Source of the DNA: Oceanihabitans sp. 2_MG-2023 | GTDB taxonomy: Bacteria; Bacteroidota; Bacteroidia; Flavobacteriales; Flavobacteriaceae | Length of the DNA stretch: 64,000 nt | Assembly (NCBI RefSeq): GCF_030547245.1 | Contig: NZ_JAUOQT010000003.1 | Location: 1-64,000, forward strand | Direction: 5' to 3' | Shown: one piece after another, positions 16,517 through 26,000 of the stretch | Layout: every line of letters starts with the position of its first letter | How positions within the stretch are numbered: position 1 is the stretch's first letter | The notes under the pieces: generated by a model | Told to the model about the DNA's origin: nothing | Databases searched by the model: none | What the model saw: only the letters and a program-made list of their open reading frames with translations | Program-made: the position numbers and the translations under genes

Positions 16517-17191
16517 TCAGTTATTCTGTTTTCTTTTTGTAAACTCTTTTGTTCTTCTTATCTGCTCTTCGAGATTCCATTCAAAATCAAATCTATTCTT
16601 TAGGAATATAGCGATGGAATCAAGACCAATTTCTGTTCTTCTTTTATCAATATTTTCTGGATCAAATATTGGCCACACATTAAAACTCTTGGTTTCTGGG
16701 TAATATTTCATTTGCCCTCCATAAATCTGTAAATCTTCTCTCTCTGTTGCAATTCTGTCTTCTGCTCTTACCAAGAATCGAGGTTCTAATTTCTTGTCTT
16801 TTACAGCCTGTCGCATCATTGGAAGGTATTGTATCCTAACTTCATTATCTGAGTGTTGAATAACATTACAAATGGTCCAATTACCACGTTCACCAGACAT
16901 TTCTTTTGTTGGCCAACCATATTTATCAAGAATAGCCGCTACTTTTTTTTCATTAATTACATGATTCGTATCAATAATTAATTGTTGCTCTTTTACCAAC
17001 TTAGAATCGACTCCAAATTTAGAAATCAATGAATCTCTTAATCTAATTGGGGTTTGTTCCGTTGTCCAAATCGTATCAAGTACTTCAATTAGACTTTCTT
17101 CTTTTTCTAAAACTATCGATATAGCTTTCGAATTGGTCGTATTGGAACAATTGAGCAGAAATAGTAAACAGGATAAAAAAATATATTTCAT
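16517..17191 (-). CDS. DUF6624-family lipoprotein
   Basis: A 224-residue protein. The signal peptide ends in a lipobox (LLFLLNC, cysteine near residue 15). The mature part has the pattern of the DUF6624 family: YGWPTKEMSGERGNW, then VIQHSDNEVRIQYLP, an EDRIATE segment and QIYGGQM. No enzymatic function is established for this family to my knowledge. The gene is monocistronic as far as can be seen. Confidence 0.75.
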   Translation of the reverse strand: MKYIFLSCLLFLLNCSNTTNSKAISIVLEKEESLIEVLDTIWTTEQTPIRLRDSLISKFGVDSKLVKEQQLIIDTNHVINEKKVAAILDKYGWPTKEMSGERGNWTICNVIQHSDNEVRIQYLPMMRQAVKDKKLEPRFLVRAEDRIATEREDLQIYGGQMKYYPETKSFNVWPIFDPENIDKRRTEIGLDSIAIFLKNRFDFEWNLEEQIRRTKEFTKRKQNN

Positions 17192-17266
17192 CTTAGGCTG
17201 TTTTTAATTTGACAATAAATCATTTGACTTATAGATGCCAAATGATTTATTTCGTGTTGTTGATAC

Positions 17267-17869
17267 TTATAACCAGCTAAATCCTAATCCTACATTAAAG
17301 ATTACTGCATCTCTATCCACATCTCCATCTAAAAACGCACGACCAAGAACTAATTTAGACTGCACATTAAGCGCGAATTTTTTCTTTTTGTAAATTTCAT
17401 AACCTGTACTTGCCATAACAGCACAACCAAAGTTCCAATCGTCATTTACATCGTCTTTAATATCATATAGTGCTGGAGAGTCTATGGCTAAACCAATACC
17501 ACCATGAATCCACCAACGATCTTTTGCCCAATATTGTACAGATGGAATAAAACCTCCAAAGTTTCTGTCATTATCTTGAAATTCGTATATACTTCCTGGC
17601 ATAGAAACGGTAATGGCAAGCCTTTCATTTAACATATAGCCTAACTTTAAATCTGGAAAAACGAATGTTCCTTGCGATTTATCGAAAGTTTGAATACCTG
17701 CACTATCTTCTATACTAATAATGCCGCCACCAACTACGAATTCGACGATAAAGCCTTCTCTTTGTGTTGTTGATTCTTCTTTTGTGTTTTGTGCGTATGT
17801 TATACTAGATACTAATGCAAAGGCTACACAAGCCATTTTTAATAAAAATTGTTTTTGAATTGTTTTCAT
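17267..17869 (-). CDS. Outer-membrane beta-barrel-like protein (paralogue of the gene at 35540)
   Basis: I start this gene at the ATG at 17869 (200 residues): a signal peptide follows immediately (MACVAFALVSSITYAQ) and the length then equals that of the paralogue at 35540-36142. The open frame continues upstream, but that stretch lies over the remnants of another gene. The mature protein is made of short amphipathic strands with many aromatic and glycine residues and ends in a hydrophobic strand (FNVGLGFSWL), typical of small outer-membrane barrels. The function is unknown. A leader sequence nearly identical to one before the ABC ATPase gene (27207-27229) lies 19-41 bases upstream. Confidence 0.75.
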   Translation of the reverse strand: MKTIQKQFLLKMACVAFALVSSITYAQNTKEESTTQREGFIVEFVVGGGIISIEDSAGIQTFDKSQGTFVFPDLKLGYMLNERLAITVSMPGSIYEFQDNDRNFGGFIPSVQYWAKDRWWIHGGIGLAIDSPALYDIKDDVNDDWNFGCAVMASTGYEIYKKKKFALNVQSKLVLGRAFLDGDVDRDAVIFNVGLGFSWL

Positions 17870-17934
17870 TTTAATTGATTTTATAATTGTTCGTTTTTTG
17901 ATGGATGATTTATTTTGTAATCTCAGTTGTTGCA

Positions 17935-18085
17935 TTAAGATTTTCTGGAGTATTCTAATGCTGCACCAATAGCAACACCAATGGGAAGCCACAAAGCTAT
18001 GTTTGAGGTTAATAAGCCTAATAACACCCCTAAAACTATGCCTATTGCAAGTCTAATTCCTTTTTTACTTTTTAATTTGTTTCAT
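17935..18085 (-). pseudogene. Frameshifted small glycine-zipper membrane protein gene
   Basis: An ATG at 18085 opens MKQIKK and then meets a stop. In the neighbouring frame an uninterrupted reading continues to a stop at 17935-17937 and encodes KKGIRLAIGIVLGVLLG followed by LLTSNIALWLPIGVAIGAALEYSRKS. Removing a single A from the AAAAA run after codon 4 restores one 49-residue frame that begins MKQIKSKKGIRLA. The glycine-rich double hydrophobic segment is typical of small glycine-zipper proteins in this family of bacteria. The interruption may be a real frameshift mutation, slippage in a homopolymer, or a sequencing error. Confidence 0.6.
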
Positions 18086-18108
18086 AATTGTTTGACGTGT
18101 TTTCTATG

Positions 18109-18840
18109 TTATTCATTTGTATTTCCTAATTCAGCATAAGTGTTTTTTAGGTTTTTTAACGATTCAATTGCATCATCATAAGCCTCCCGATTTTGTGCAA
18201 TCGTAGTCATTCTAGTTAGAACCATATTTTCAAAATAAATATCTTTTCCGTAAGTATCTGAAGACCTGCCCATTTCTCTGAATTTAACGTTTCGCATCAA
18301 AAAATTTTCATAATAAGCCTCGATTGCTTGTTGTTCTGAAGCTTCCAGTTTTTCTATGGGGTTGAATGTCTCGTATGTTTCTGAAATTGCGTTACGTAAG
18401 TTTAAATCGTTGAATAATTTTAAATCCCCAGAAAATTTTAAATTTTCATAGGTAATGCTTACTGGGTAAAACTTTTTAGACATGATTAGAAAAAATGATT
18501 TTGAGGATAATTTTGGGTTATCAAAATCCTTAAATAATAATATTTTGAATACGGTATCTAATTCTTGGAGCATTTGAGCTGCTTCATCATCAAGAAAGGT
18601 TAACTTTTTAAGGTTACGATCTGCCTCATCATGTAACTGAATAAGGTATGAATTCCGCAACTTTAATTTCTTTAAACTATTTGAATGTTCATTAATAGCC
18701 AATGCGATAAGGATTCCTACAATCACTAGAATAATTTCTCCCGCTGCATAAACAAAATAGTTAGCAAACTTACCTGCACGTCCGGCTGGCGGGTTTTTAG
18801 CTAATATTTTTCGTCTTTTATTTCTAAAGATTTTTATCAT
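18109..18840 (-). CDS. DUF6090-family membrane protein with a palindrome-derived insertion
   Basis: A 243-residue protein with one N-terminal transmembrane segment in the family signature AAGEIILVIVGILIALAIN, followed by a helical, probably coiled-coil periplasmic part. This matches the DUF6090 family, abundant in Flavobacteriaceae and of unknown function. Just before the membrane segment the residues NPPAGRAGK are encoded by a GC-rich imperfect palindrome (18772-18794) that looks inserted. The small frameshifted glycine-zipper gene lies downstream. Confidence 0.8.
   Translation of the reverse strand: MIKIFRNKRRKILAKNPPAGRAGKFANYFVYAAGEIILVIVGILIALAINEHSNSLKKLKLRNSYLIQLHDEADRNLKKLTFLDDEAAQMLQELDTVFKILLFKDFDNPKLSSKSFFLIMSKKFYPVSITYENLKFSGDLKLFNDLNLRNAISETYETFNPIEKLEASEQQAIEAYYENFLMRNVKFREMGRSSDTYGKDIYFENMVLTRMTTIAQNREAYDDAIESLKNLKNTYAELGNTNE
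18772..18794. repeat. GC-rich palindromic insertion inside a coding region
   Basis: A 23-base imperfect palindrome with ACC...GGT ends and a CCGG core stands out in an AT-rich gene. It encodes an in-frame Pro/Ala/Gly/Arg peptide before the membrane segment of the DUF6090 protein. Similar GC-rich short palindromes are scattered in flavobacterial genomes. Confidence 0.55.
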
Positions 18841-18886
18841 GGCTTAATGGTTTTATTAATTAAAATACAACGTCTTGAATAATACT

Positions 18887-19972
18887 CTAAATCCTTTTTA
18901 ATTGGTTCTTTACGACACTTTTAAATTTCCATTTCAACCCAAATAATGGTCTTAAAATTGTGACTCTTTTTAGGATGAATTCATAGATAAGAAAACAGAC
19001 GATAAACGTAAATACTGTAATACCTATAAATTTTAGCATGGGATGAAGTTCTAAAGGCAGAATGAGTAATGCACCTGCATATAGGACAAACATGTGAATA
19101 ATATAAACAGGGTAAACGGCTGCACTCAAATAGTTTAGCAATGCACTTGGTTTATTAAGGTAACTATATCCCATTCCGAATACGCCCAATATCCAAGCAT
19201 TAGACTCTACAGTAGTGATATACATATTTGATATGGACTCAAACCCTGTGAAACGAATCACGAAGAGTATGGTTGCCAAAGCAATATATAACCATTTCCA
19301 CTTTGAAACGGTTTTCCAGAATGTTGTACCGCTATACACAAAAAGAAAACCAAAAAAGAAAGTCAGAAAGCCTATAAAAAATCCATGCCAAGTTTTAGCG
19401 TACATTTCAAATAGTTGTGGTTTCACAACACTAATTTCTATGATAAAAAATGCTGAAATAGATAATGGTCCTATGGCATAGGCCATCACTTTTGAAATTA
19501 CATTCTTGAATTTACCATTTTCATTTTTCTTCAAATAGAAAAAAACAGGCGACAGAACTACGACATAGACAAAGATGTTTCCTAAAAACCATAAATGTCC
19601 CATATGTGGAAAATAACTCAATGGTATATTATAGTGCTTCTGAAAAAGTAAAAAATGTATTGGTGTTATTGCTAAAATCCCGAAGACAAAAGGTAATAGA
19701 ATTCGCTTAGAGCGCTCTATTAATAATTGCTTCCAATTTCTTTTTTTCATTGCAAAATATAAACCCATACCAGACACAAAAAATAGTAAAGGTATTCGCC
19801 AAACATTGAGCATAATCATTGGTTTCCAAAGTCCTTCTAAAGCATTTTCGCTTCTTATAAATCCAATAAACATTGCCCAAGGTTGAAATATAATAGCTAT
19901 ATGATAGATTAATAATAAACCTATAGCAATGACTCTTAGCCAATCAATATCGTATCTTCTTTCTGTTGTCAT
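18887..19972 (-). CDS. Acyltransferase-3 family integral membrane protein
   Basis: A 361-residue protein with about ten hydrophobic segments. The N-terminus has the acyltransferase-3 signature YDIDWLRVIAIGLLLIYHI with the conserved Arg13 and His24, and further family blocks follow (SGMGLYFAMKKR, GHLWFLGNIFVY). Members O-acylate surface polysaccharides, glucans or antibiotics using a cytoplasmic acyl donor. It resembles the OpgC/YeiB-like bacterial acyltransferases that occur singly. The ankyrin lipoprotein gene is only 12 bases upstream, suggesting co-transcription. The substrate cannot be inferred. Confidence 0.85.
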   Translation of the reverse strand: MTTERRYDIDWLRVIAIGLLLIYHIAIIFQPWAMFIGFIRSENALEGLWKPMIMLNVWRIPLLFFVSGMGLYFAMKKRNWKQLLIERSKRILLPFVFGILAITPIHFLLFQKHYNIPLSYFPHMGHLWFLGNIFVYVVVLSPVFFYLKKNENGKFKNVISKVMAYAIGPLSISAFFIIEISVVKPQLFEMYAKTWHGFFIGFLTFFFGFLFVYSGTTFWKTVSKWKWLYIALATILFVIRFTGFESISNMYITTVESNAWILGVFGMGYSYLNKPSALLNYLSAAVYPVYIIHMFVLYAGALLILPLELHPMLKFIGITVFTFIVCFLIYEFILKRVTILRPLFGLKWKFKSVVKNQLKRI

Positions 19973-19984
19973 TTTATTATATGT

Positions 19985-20569
19985 TTATTGTAACATCATT
20001 GCTACAACAGGACGTGCTTTTTGTAATTCATTAAGGTCTAATTTAAAACCCATTGGTTGTAATTGCAGAATTAACATGTCGTAAATAGGTTTCATTTCTG
20101 CAAAATCACTAGTTACTATTTCTCTTGGTGTTGCACCATAATTATTGCGTACAGTTTTATCTGCTTGTGCATCAATAAGTAATTTTACAATTTCTATACG
20201 TCCAAAGAATGCTGCTGTGTGTAGGGCTGTACCACCATCATTATTTTTTATTGACAAATCTGCATTTGCATTGATAAGTGTTTCAGCAATTTCAGGTTTA
20301 TTGAAAGTAGCTGCAGACATTAAAGGTGTAGATCCAGACATGGCTTCTTTTTGATCAATATCAGTCCCAGCTTCAATATGCTGCTTAACTGCTTCCATAT
20401 CTCCAGTTAATACAGCACCATGAATATCTATACTTGGTTTAGCAATTTCCTTTTTTGAAATGGCTGTTGTATCTTTGGTTTTACTTTTTTTTGAACAAGA
20501 TGTTAATGACATTGCCATTATACTTATTATAGCCAAGCACATTACTTGAATTTTAATTGATTTTTTCAT
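19985..20569 (-). CDS. Ankyrin-repeat lipoprotein
   Basis: A 194-residue protein with a lipobox at LTSC (Cys near residue 25). Residues of about 48-150 hold three ankyrin-type repeats, clearest in STPLMSAATFNKPEIAETL and GGTALHTAAFFGRIEIVKLL, each followed by a short NAD or QAD turn. It probably works as a protein-interaction lipoprotein in the periplasm. It is the first gene of a minus-strand unit with the acyltransferase (12-base gap) and is divergent from the AraC/TPR regulator; the intervening 226 bases contain tandem repeats that could be the binding site of that regulator. Confidence 0.82.
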   Translation of the reverse strand: MKKSIKIQVMCLAIISIMAMSLTSCSKKSKTKDTTAISKKEIAKPSIDIHGAVLTGDMEAVKQHIEAGTDIDQKEAMSGSTPLMSAATFNKPEIAETLINANADLSIKNNDGGTALHTAAFFGRIEIVKLLIDAQADKTVRNNYGATPREIVTSDFAEMKPIYDMLILQLQPMGFKLDLNELQKARPVVAMMLQ

Positions 20570-20673
20570 GATTTAAAGTTTTAAGAATTATTGTTTCTAT
20601 TTGTTGATACAAAGATGCGATGAACTTTGAAGCAACAGTAAACAGCTATGATTCAAGAGCTATGAAGTTTAAC

Positions 20674-20711
20674 GCAAGACTATAAATTATGAAGCAAGAC
20701 TATAAATTATG
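20674..20711. promoter_or_regulatory. Tandem 20-bp direct repeat in a divergent promoter region
   Basis: GCAAGACTATAAATTATG occurs at 20674-20691 and again at 20694-20711, a period of 20 bases (about two helical turns). Weaker relatives (GAAGCAA...AGCTAT) extend leftwards to about 20630. The repeats lie midway between the ankyrin lipoprotein gene and the gene for the AraC-type regulator, so they are good candidates for its operator. Confidence 0.5.
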
Positions 20712-20795
20712 GCGCATTTTATGATATTAAAAAAAATACCCTTAGATAAAATCTGTTTTTAAATTTTACTTATATTCGTTTCAGTTAATAAAAAA

Positions 20796-22895
20796 ATGAC
20801 TTCAAATCACACTTCAAATTCATTCTTGGCAGAAGCTAAATCAGCGGTTTTAGATCATATTTCTAACGAGCAATTTGGCGTTTCTGAGTTAGCAGATGTT
20901 ATGAGTATGAGTCGCTCTAGTTTGCTTAGAAAAATAAAAAAGCAAACCAATTTGTCTGCCAGTCAGTTTATTCGAGAGATTCGTTTACAGACAGCAGCAA
21001 CAATGCTAAAAGATACTGAGCTAACGGCTTCTGAAATTGCATTTGAAGTTGGCTTTAGTAATCCTTCTTATTTCACAAAATGTTATCGTGAATATTTTGG
21101 CTATCCTCCTGGTGAAACCAAAACCCAAATTGAGAAAGAAGAACTTGAAGCAGAAGCATCGAATTCAGAACAAGATCCTATAGAAGAAACAACAGCGCCT
21201 ATAACAAAAAACAGAAATATAAATAGATATATTATAGCAATTACAACCCTATTTATAATTGCTATTGCTTATTTTTTTTATGACCAATTCACTTCAAATG
21301 AAACTCAAGTAATAAAGGAAAAATCAGTTGCGTTTTTACCTTTTAAAAATCTAAGTGAAGACGATTCTAATTTATATTTTATTAATGGCGTCATGGAATC
21401 TTCACTAAATAATCTTCAAAAAATTAAAGATTTACGAGTGATTAGTAGAACTTCCACAGAAAAATATAGGAACAATCCTAAAACTGTTTCAGAAATTGCC
21501 GAAGAATTACAAGTTAACTATTTAATTGAAGGCAGTGGACAAAAAATAGGCAATGAAGTTCTTTTAAGTATTCAATTGATAGATGTCAAAGCCGATAGCC
21601 CTATTTGGTCTGAGCAATACAAATACCAACTTGATAATGTTTTTAAGCTTCAAAATACTATTGCTAAAAAGATTGCCTTCGCCATAGAAGCGAATGTAAC
21701 GCCAAAAGAATTGGCCCTTATTGATAGAAAACCAACAGAAAATATTATCGCTTATGATTTTTATTTAAAAGGTTTAGAACATCTAAATGAAAAAAGTGAA
21801 GAAGGCTTAAATAAGGCTATTTTAAATTTTGAAAAAGCAATAGAACAAGATGTAAAATACGCTAACGCATATGCTCAGGTTGCTATTTGTTACTATTATT
21901 TAGATTCGAATAAAATTGAAAAAAAATATTTGGATAAATTAAATGAATATGCTGACAATTCATTGCTGTATGATTCTACTTCAGAACTACCACTTATTGC
22001 AAAAGCGCTCTATTATATAAATGCAAACGAATATAAGTTAGCGATACCTTACTTAGAAAAAGCACTAGATTACAACCCAAATGCTTCTTCTATAGTATTA
22101 ATTTTATCTGATCTATATTCTCGGGTTGTTCCAGATACACATAAATATCTCACATATGCTTTAAAAGGAATTAAATTAAATATAGAAGCTAATGATTCTA
22201 TTAGCAAAAGTTATATGTATTTGGCGTTGAGTAATGCTTTTGCCCAAAACGGTTTTATAAATGAAGCACAGAAGTATGTAGAATTATCTTTAGATCATAA
22301 TCCAGAGAATCATTATGCACCATTTTTAGAGGTATTTATCCAATACGCAAAGCATCAAAATATCGAAAAAGCGACTGACGCTTTAGTGAATGAATGGAAA
22401 AAGGATACGACGCGTTTAGATATTATGCAGGAAGTGGGAAAGTTTTATTATTACCAAGAAAAGTATGATAGTGCTTATTACTACTATGATAAATTTGCGG
22501 AAATCAAGGAAAAAAATGGTCTAAATATATATCCGCAAGAAAATTTAAAAATCGGATTGGTATACGATAAAATGGGCTTCCATGAAAAAGCTCAAGTTTA
22601 TTATAAAGCTTATTCTGAATATTGTAAAAATGACCAATCTATATACCAGCCAATTAGCTTGGCTATAAAATACTTACATGAAGAAAAACTCAATCTTGCT
22701 ATTGAGCAGTTAAAACTATTTGCTACTAAAAATAATTATCAATATTGGGTTTTGTTGTTTCTTCAAGAAGATCCATTAATGAAATCGTTGGAAATGCATC
22801 CTGATTACGATTCGGTTATTCAAAAAATTAGAAATAGATTTTGGGAAAATCATAATAAGCTTAAAGACATTTTAGAAAAAGAAAAGCTACTTTAA
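20796..22895 (+). CDS. AraC-type HTH / transmembrane / FlgO-like / TPR regulator
   Basis: A 699-residue one-component regulator. Residues 10-115 hold two AraC helix-turn-helix motifs (VSELADVMSMSRSSLL and TASEIAFEVGFSNPSYF). A single transmembrane helix follows near 144-165 (YIIAITTLFIIAIAYFFY), then a FlgO/TolB-like domain (KSVAFLPFKNLSEDDSN, YLIEGSGQKIGNEVLLS) from about 178 to 300, and TPR repeats to about 670. The topology suggests a cytoplasmic DNA-binding domain with the sensing part outside the inner membrane. It is transcribed divergently from the ankyrin lipoprotein gene, which is its most obvious target. The gene at 38653 has the same domains in a different order. Confidence 0.82.
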   Translation: MTSNHTSNSFLAEAKSAVLDHISNEQFGVSELADVMSMSRSSLLRKIKKQTNLSASQFIREIRLQTAATMLKDTELTASEIAFEVGFSNPSYFTKCYREYFGYPPGETKTQIEKEELEAEASNSEQDPIEETTAPITKNRNINRYIIAITTLFIIAIAYFFYDQFTSNETQVIKEKSVAFLPFKNLSEDDSNLYFINGVMESSLNNLQKIKDLRVISRTSTEKYRNNPKTVSEIAEELQVNYLIEGSGQKIGNEVLLSIQLIDVKADSPIWSEQYKYQLDNVFKLQNTIAKKIAFAIEANVTPKELALIDRKPTENIIAYDFYLKGLEHLNEKSEEGLNKAILNFEKAIEQDVKYANAYAQVAICYYYLDSNKIEKKYLDKLNEYADNSLLYDSTSELPLIAKALYYINANEYKLAIPYLEKALDYNPNASSIVLILSDLYSRVVPDTHKYLTYALKGIKLNIEANDSISKSYMYLALSNAFAQNGFINEAQKYVELSLDHNPENHYAPFLEVFIQYAKHQNIEKATDALVNEWKKDTTRLDIMQEVGKFYYYQEKYDSAYYYYDKFAEIKEKNGLNIYPQENLKIGLVYDKMGFHEKAQVYYKAYSEYCKNDQSIYQPISLAIKYLHEEKLNLAIEQLKLFATKNNYQYWVLLFLQEDPLMKSLEMHPDYDSVIQKIRNRFWENHNKLKDILEKEKLL

Positions 22896-23026
22896 ATCTT
22901 TGATGTATAGATGTTAAATCCAAATATAGGAGCCTAAGCATGATTAAAACCACTGTGTAATGTTTGTTTAAAAAATAGTATAGTCTTGCTTTCATTTTTG
23001 TTGCTTTCATTAAAAAAGCTCTTTAT

Positions 23027-26000
23027 TTATTTTAACTCTATTGGCTCAACTTTTTCAAACAAATCAGTAATTACATATTGTTTTTCTTTTGGTGTAACCG
23101 CTCTAAAATAGCTTAATAGGTCTTTAGAAGTTGCATATCTGTCTGTGTTCATTTTTAGTTTTCCATTAGAAGTATTCCAATCTTCAAGAAAACGTTTTAA
23201 GGCTTTGTTTACATTCTCCTCTCCTATCGCTTTTTGAAATTGATACATATTTATAGCTCCTTTAGCATAGTACACATGGTCTTGATTTTCTACCAAAGCA
23301 AGTGATGGTTCTTTTGTTACTGCTCTATTTTTACCGTCTTTATAATCTTCCTTTTGAACCTCTAAAAACTGTAGTAATTTTTCTTCGGAAAAGGTCTGTT
23401 TTAAAACCATCATTGCAGCATATTGAGATAAGGTTTCTAAAATAAAATATTGTCCTTTTACATGTGCAGCTTCTACTTGCATGCCAAACCATTGATGCGC
23501 AATTTCGTGTGCTGTAACATAGAATGCCATGTCAACATCTTTTTTATCGTCAATATCTAGTACAAAACCTATAGATTCTGAAAACGGAATGGTACCAGGA
23601 AACGATTGTGCAAATTGTTCATATCGAGGAAATTCCATAATACGCAATTGCTCGTATTGATATGGACTGAAATTTTTACTGTAATAGTTTAAAGATGCTT
23701 TCATAGAAGCCATCATTCTATTAATATTATAGGAGTGTTCTTTGTGATAATAAATTTCAAGATTTACAGGTTTTGAATCTTTCTTAGCAACCCAAGAATC
23801 TTTTTTAATTTCATACGTTGCAGAAACAATAGAATAAAAATTTATGATTGGTTGTTTCATTTTATAATGAAAATAATTGCGGTTATTCTCTGACCAATGT
23901 TTAACTAAATTTCCAGGAACTAAAGCCGTTTGGTTGTTTGAAGTCCCTATAATCATTTCAAAATAAACACCATCAGAATCACTTCCAGACCTGGCATTTT
24001 TAAGTTCATTTAGATCTGTTATATCTACTCTATTAGCTCGAATTGGCAAGTTGTAATCTTCACGTTCAACAGCATCATTGAGTTCGTATTTTTTATTATA
24101 ACCAATAGTTGGTAAATCTGTATTATTAAAAAATGTACCGTTTTTATTAATGTTTACATTTCCTGTTCCCGATTCAAACCCTTTAGTAGTAAAGCTTTGT
24201 TTAAAGTACATTTTTACTGAATCTCCAGTTTTTAAAGCTTTATTAAGATTGAAAACGGAATAGTCAAATTTCTTAAATTGATTATCAATTGTAAATTCGA
24301 CATCAAAAGAAACACTATCTAACGAGACATTCTCTTCAAGAAGTTTTTGAATGTGAATGGATTTAATGTCTGTACTATTCGTGTTTTTCAACACATAATA
24401 ACCTTCTACTATATAATCTCGTGTTGAAGGATACAGTTCTAATTTTAAGTTGACGTCAATCAACTTCGGTTGTGGTATATATTCAAATTGTTTGAGTTCT
24501 TTTTCGTAAGAGACTCTAAATGCAGTGGCATCAGAATTAGTCCAATACGTGTTTAAAATATTTGTATTGTAGAATATAAAACATCCAATAATTATAAATA
24601 ATATATAGACAGTAGCTGTAAGCTGTATTAATGGTTTGCTAATTCTATATTTACTAGTTTTAATTCGTTTAAACAAGTTAGTTTCTGTACCTCTGACAAT
24701 CACTAAAGATGCAATTATCAATACTAGTAAACCGAATAGAAACCAATACGATTTGATAATAATAAAGGGTATTAAAAAGTGGCCATAGCCATTCATATCT
24801 GAATAGGTTCCTAAAGCTCTTCCGCCAAAAAGGTATAATTCATGATCATAGCCAAATACGCCTAACAAAATAGTAGTAATAAAAAAAACAACCATCAACA
24901 TAATCCCTATGAACTTATGATTAACCAATGCTTGTATAAAAAATGCGATAAAAGTGTATAATGCTAAAAAAGGAAATATTTCAATAAAGAAACCTGAGAA
25001 ATAAACCTGTAATTCGTACTTGTAATAACCGCTTAATGTTTGAAATATAAGTCCAGAACCTATCAAGGCAATCATTAATACAACATAAATTAAGTTTAAT
25101 CCAATGTATTTACCTAATAGGTTTATAAAACTTGACATTGGTGTAGCATCATAAATTAAATTTAGCTTAACTCCTCTTTCTTTCCAAATCAATTCACTTG
25201 AGTAAAACACTAAAATGATAATGAAGAAATACATAGAAGTTTCCTTTAATTCTTCAACAATAAAATAAGTTGCTGGATAACTATCTACACCGTACACTGT
25301 GCCAAGATTTACTGAGTTGATAAGGATGATAATCATACCACAAATAACAATTCCCCAAAATGATGATTGTTTACAAATACTTACAAAGTAAAACCATGAA
25401 AATTGTTTTAATTGTGTACATTTTGATAGTAAGCCATATTGCTTTTTAGCTTCAGGTATTACTATATTATTAGCTTTATTTGTTCTTTTAGCAACTAAGC
25501 TTGGAGCTTGCTTTTTCTTTGATTTTTGTTCTTTAACTACATTAAAATTAAATTTTATGTAACCATAAATTAGCGCTAGAATTCCAAGAGAAACCCAAAA
25601 CAGTTTGTTATAAAAAAGCACGCTAAAAAAAGGAATACTCTGTGTACTCTTTTCAAAAGCAGACCAAGACTCTGTAGCCAGACTCGTTGTCGTTAATGAA
25701 AATGGATCTAAAATGGCTTGCCAAAAATCATTAGTTATGGCTTTAGTAAGCATGAAAATTACAAACACAAAAATACCTTGCGTATACACCACAACTAAAT
25801 TTCTACTTAAAGCACCACTTATAAAAAATACAGAAGCTCCAAAAAACAAGGTTGGTAAGACTACCATTAAAAACGTTTTTACATAAACTATAGCATTAAA
25901 CGTTAATAAGTTATTTGGGTCATTCCAAGGCATGAATTCCCCTAGAATCATTCCGAAGATAACTCCAGAAAATACAAATACTAATACCGTAAATGCTCCT

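Noticed and set aside
17870-17992. N-terminal extension of the barrel-like protein at 17267
   Set aside because: The extra 41 residues are Cys/Trp-rich and lack a signal peptide. They overlap the start of the frameshifted glycine-zipper gene, and the paralogue begins exactly at the ATG corresponding to 17869.
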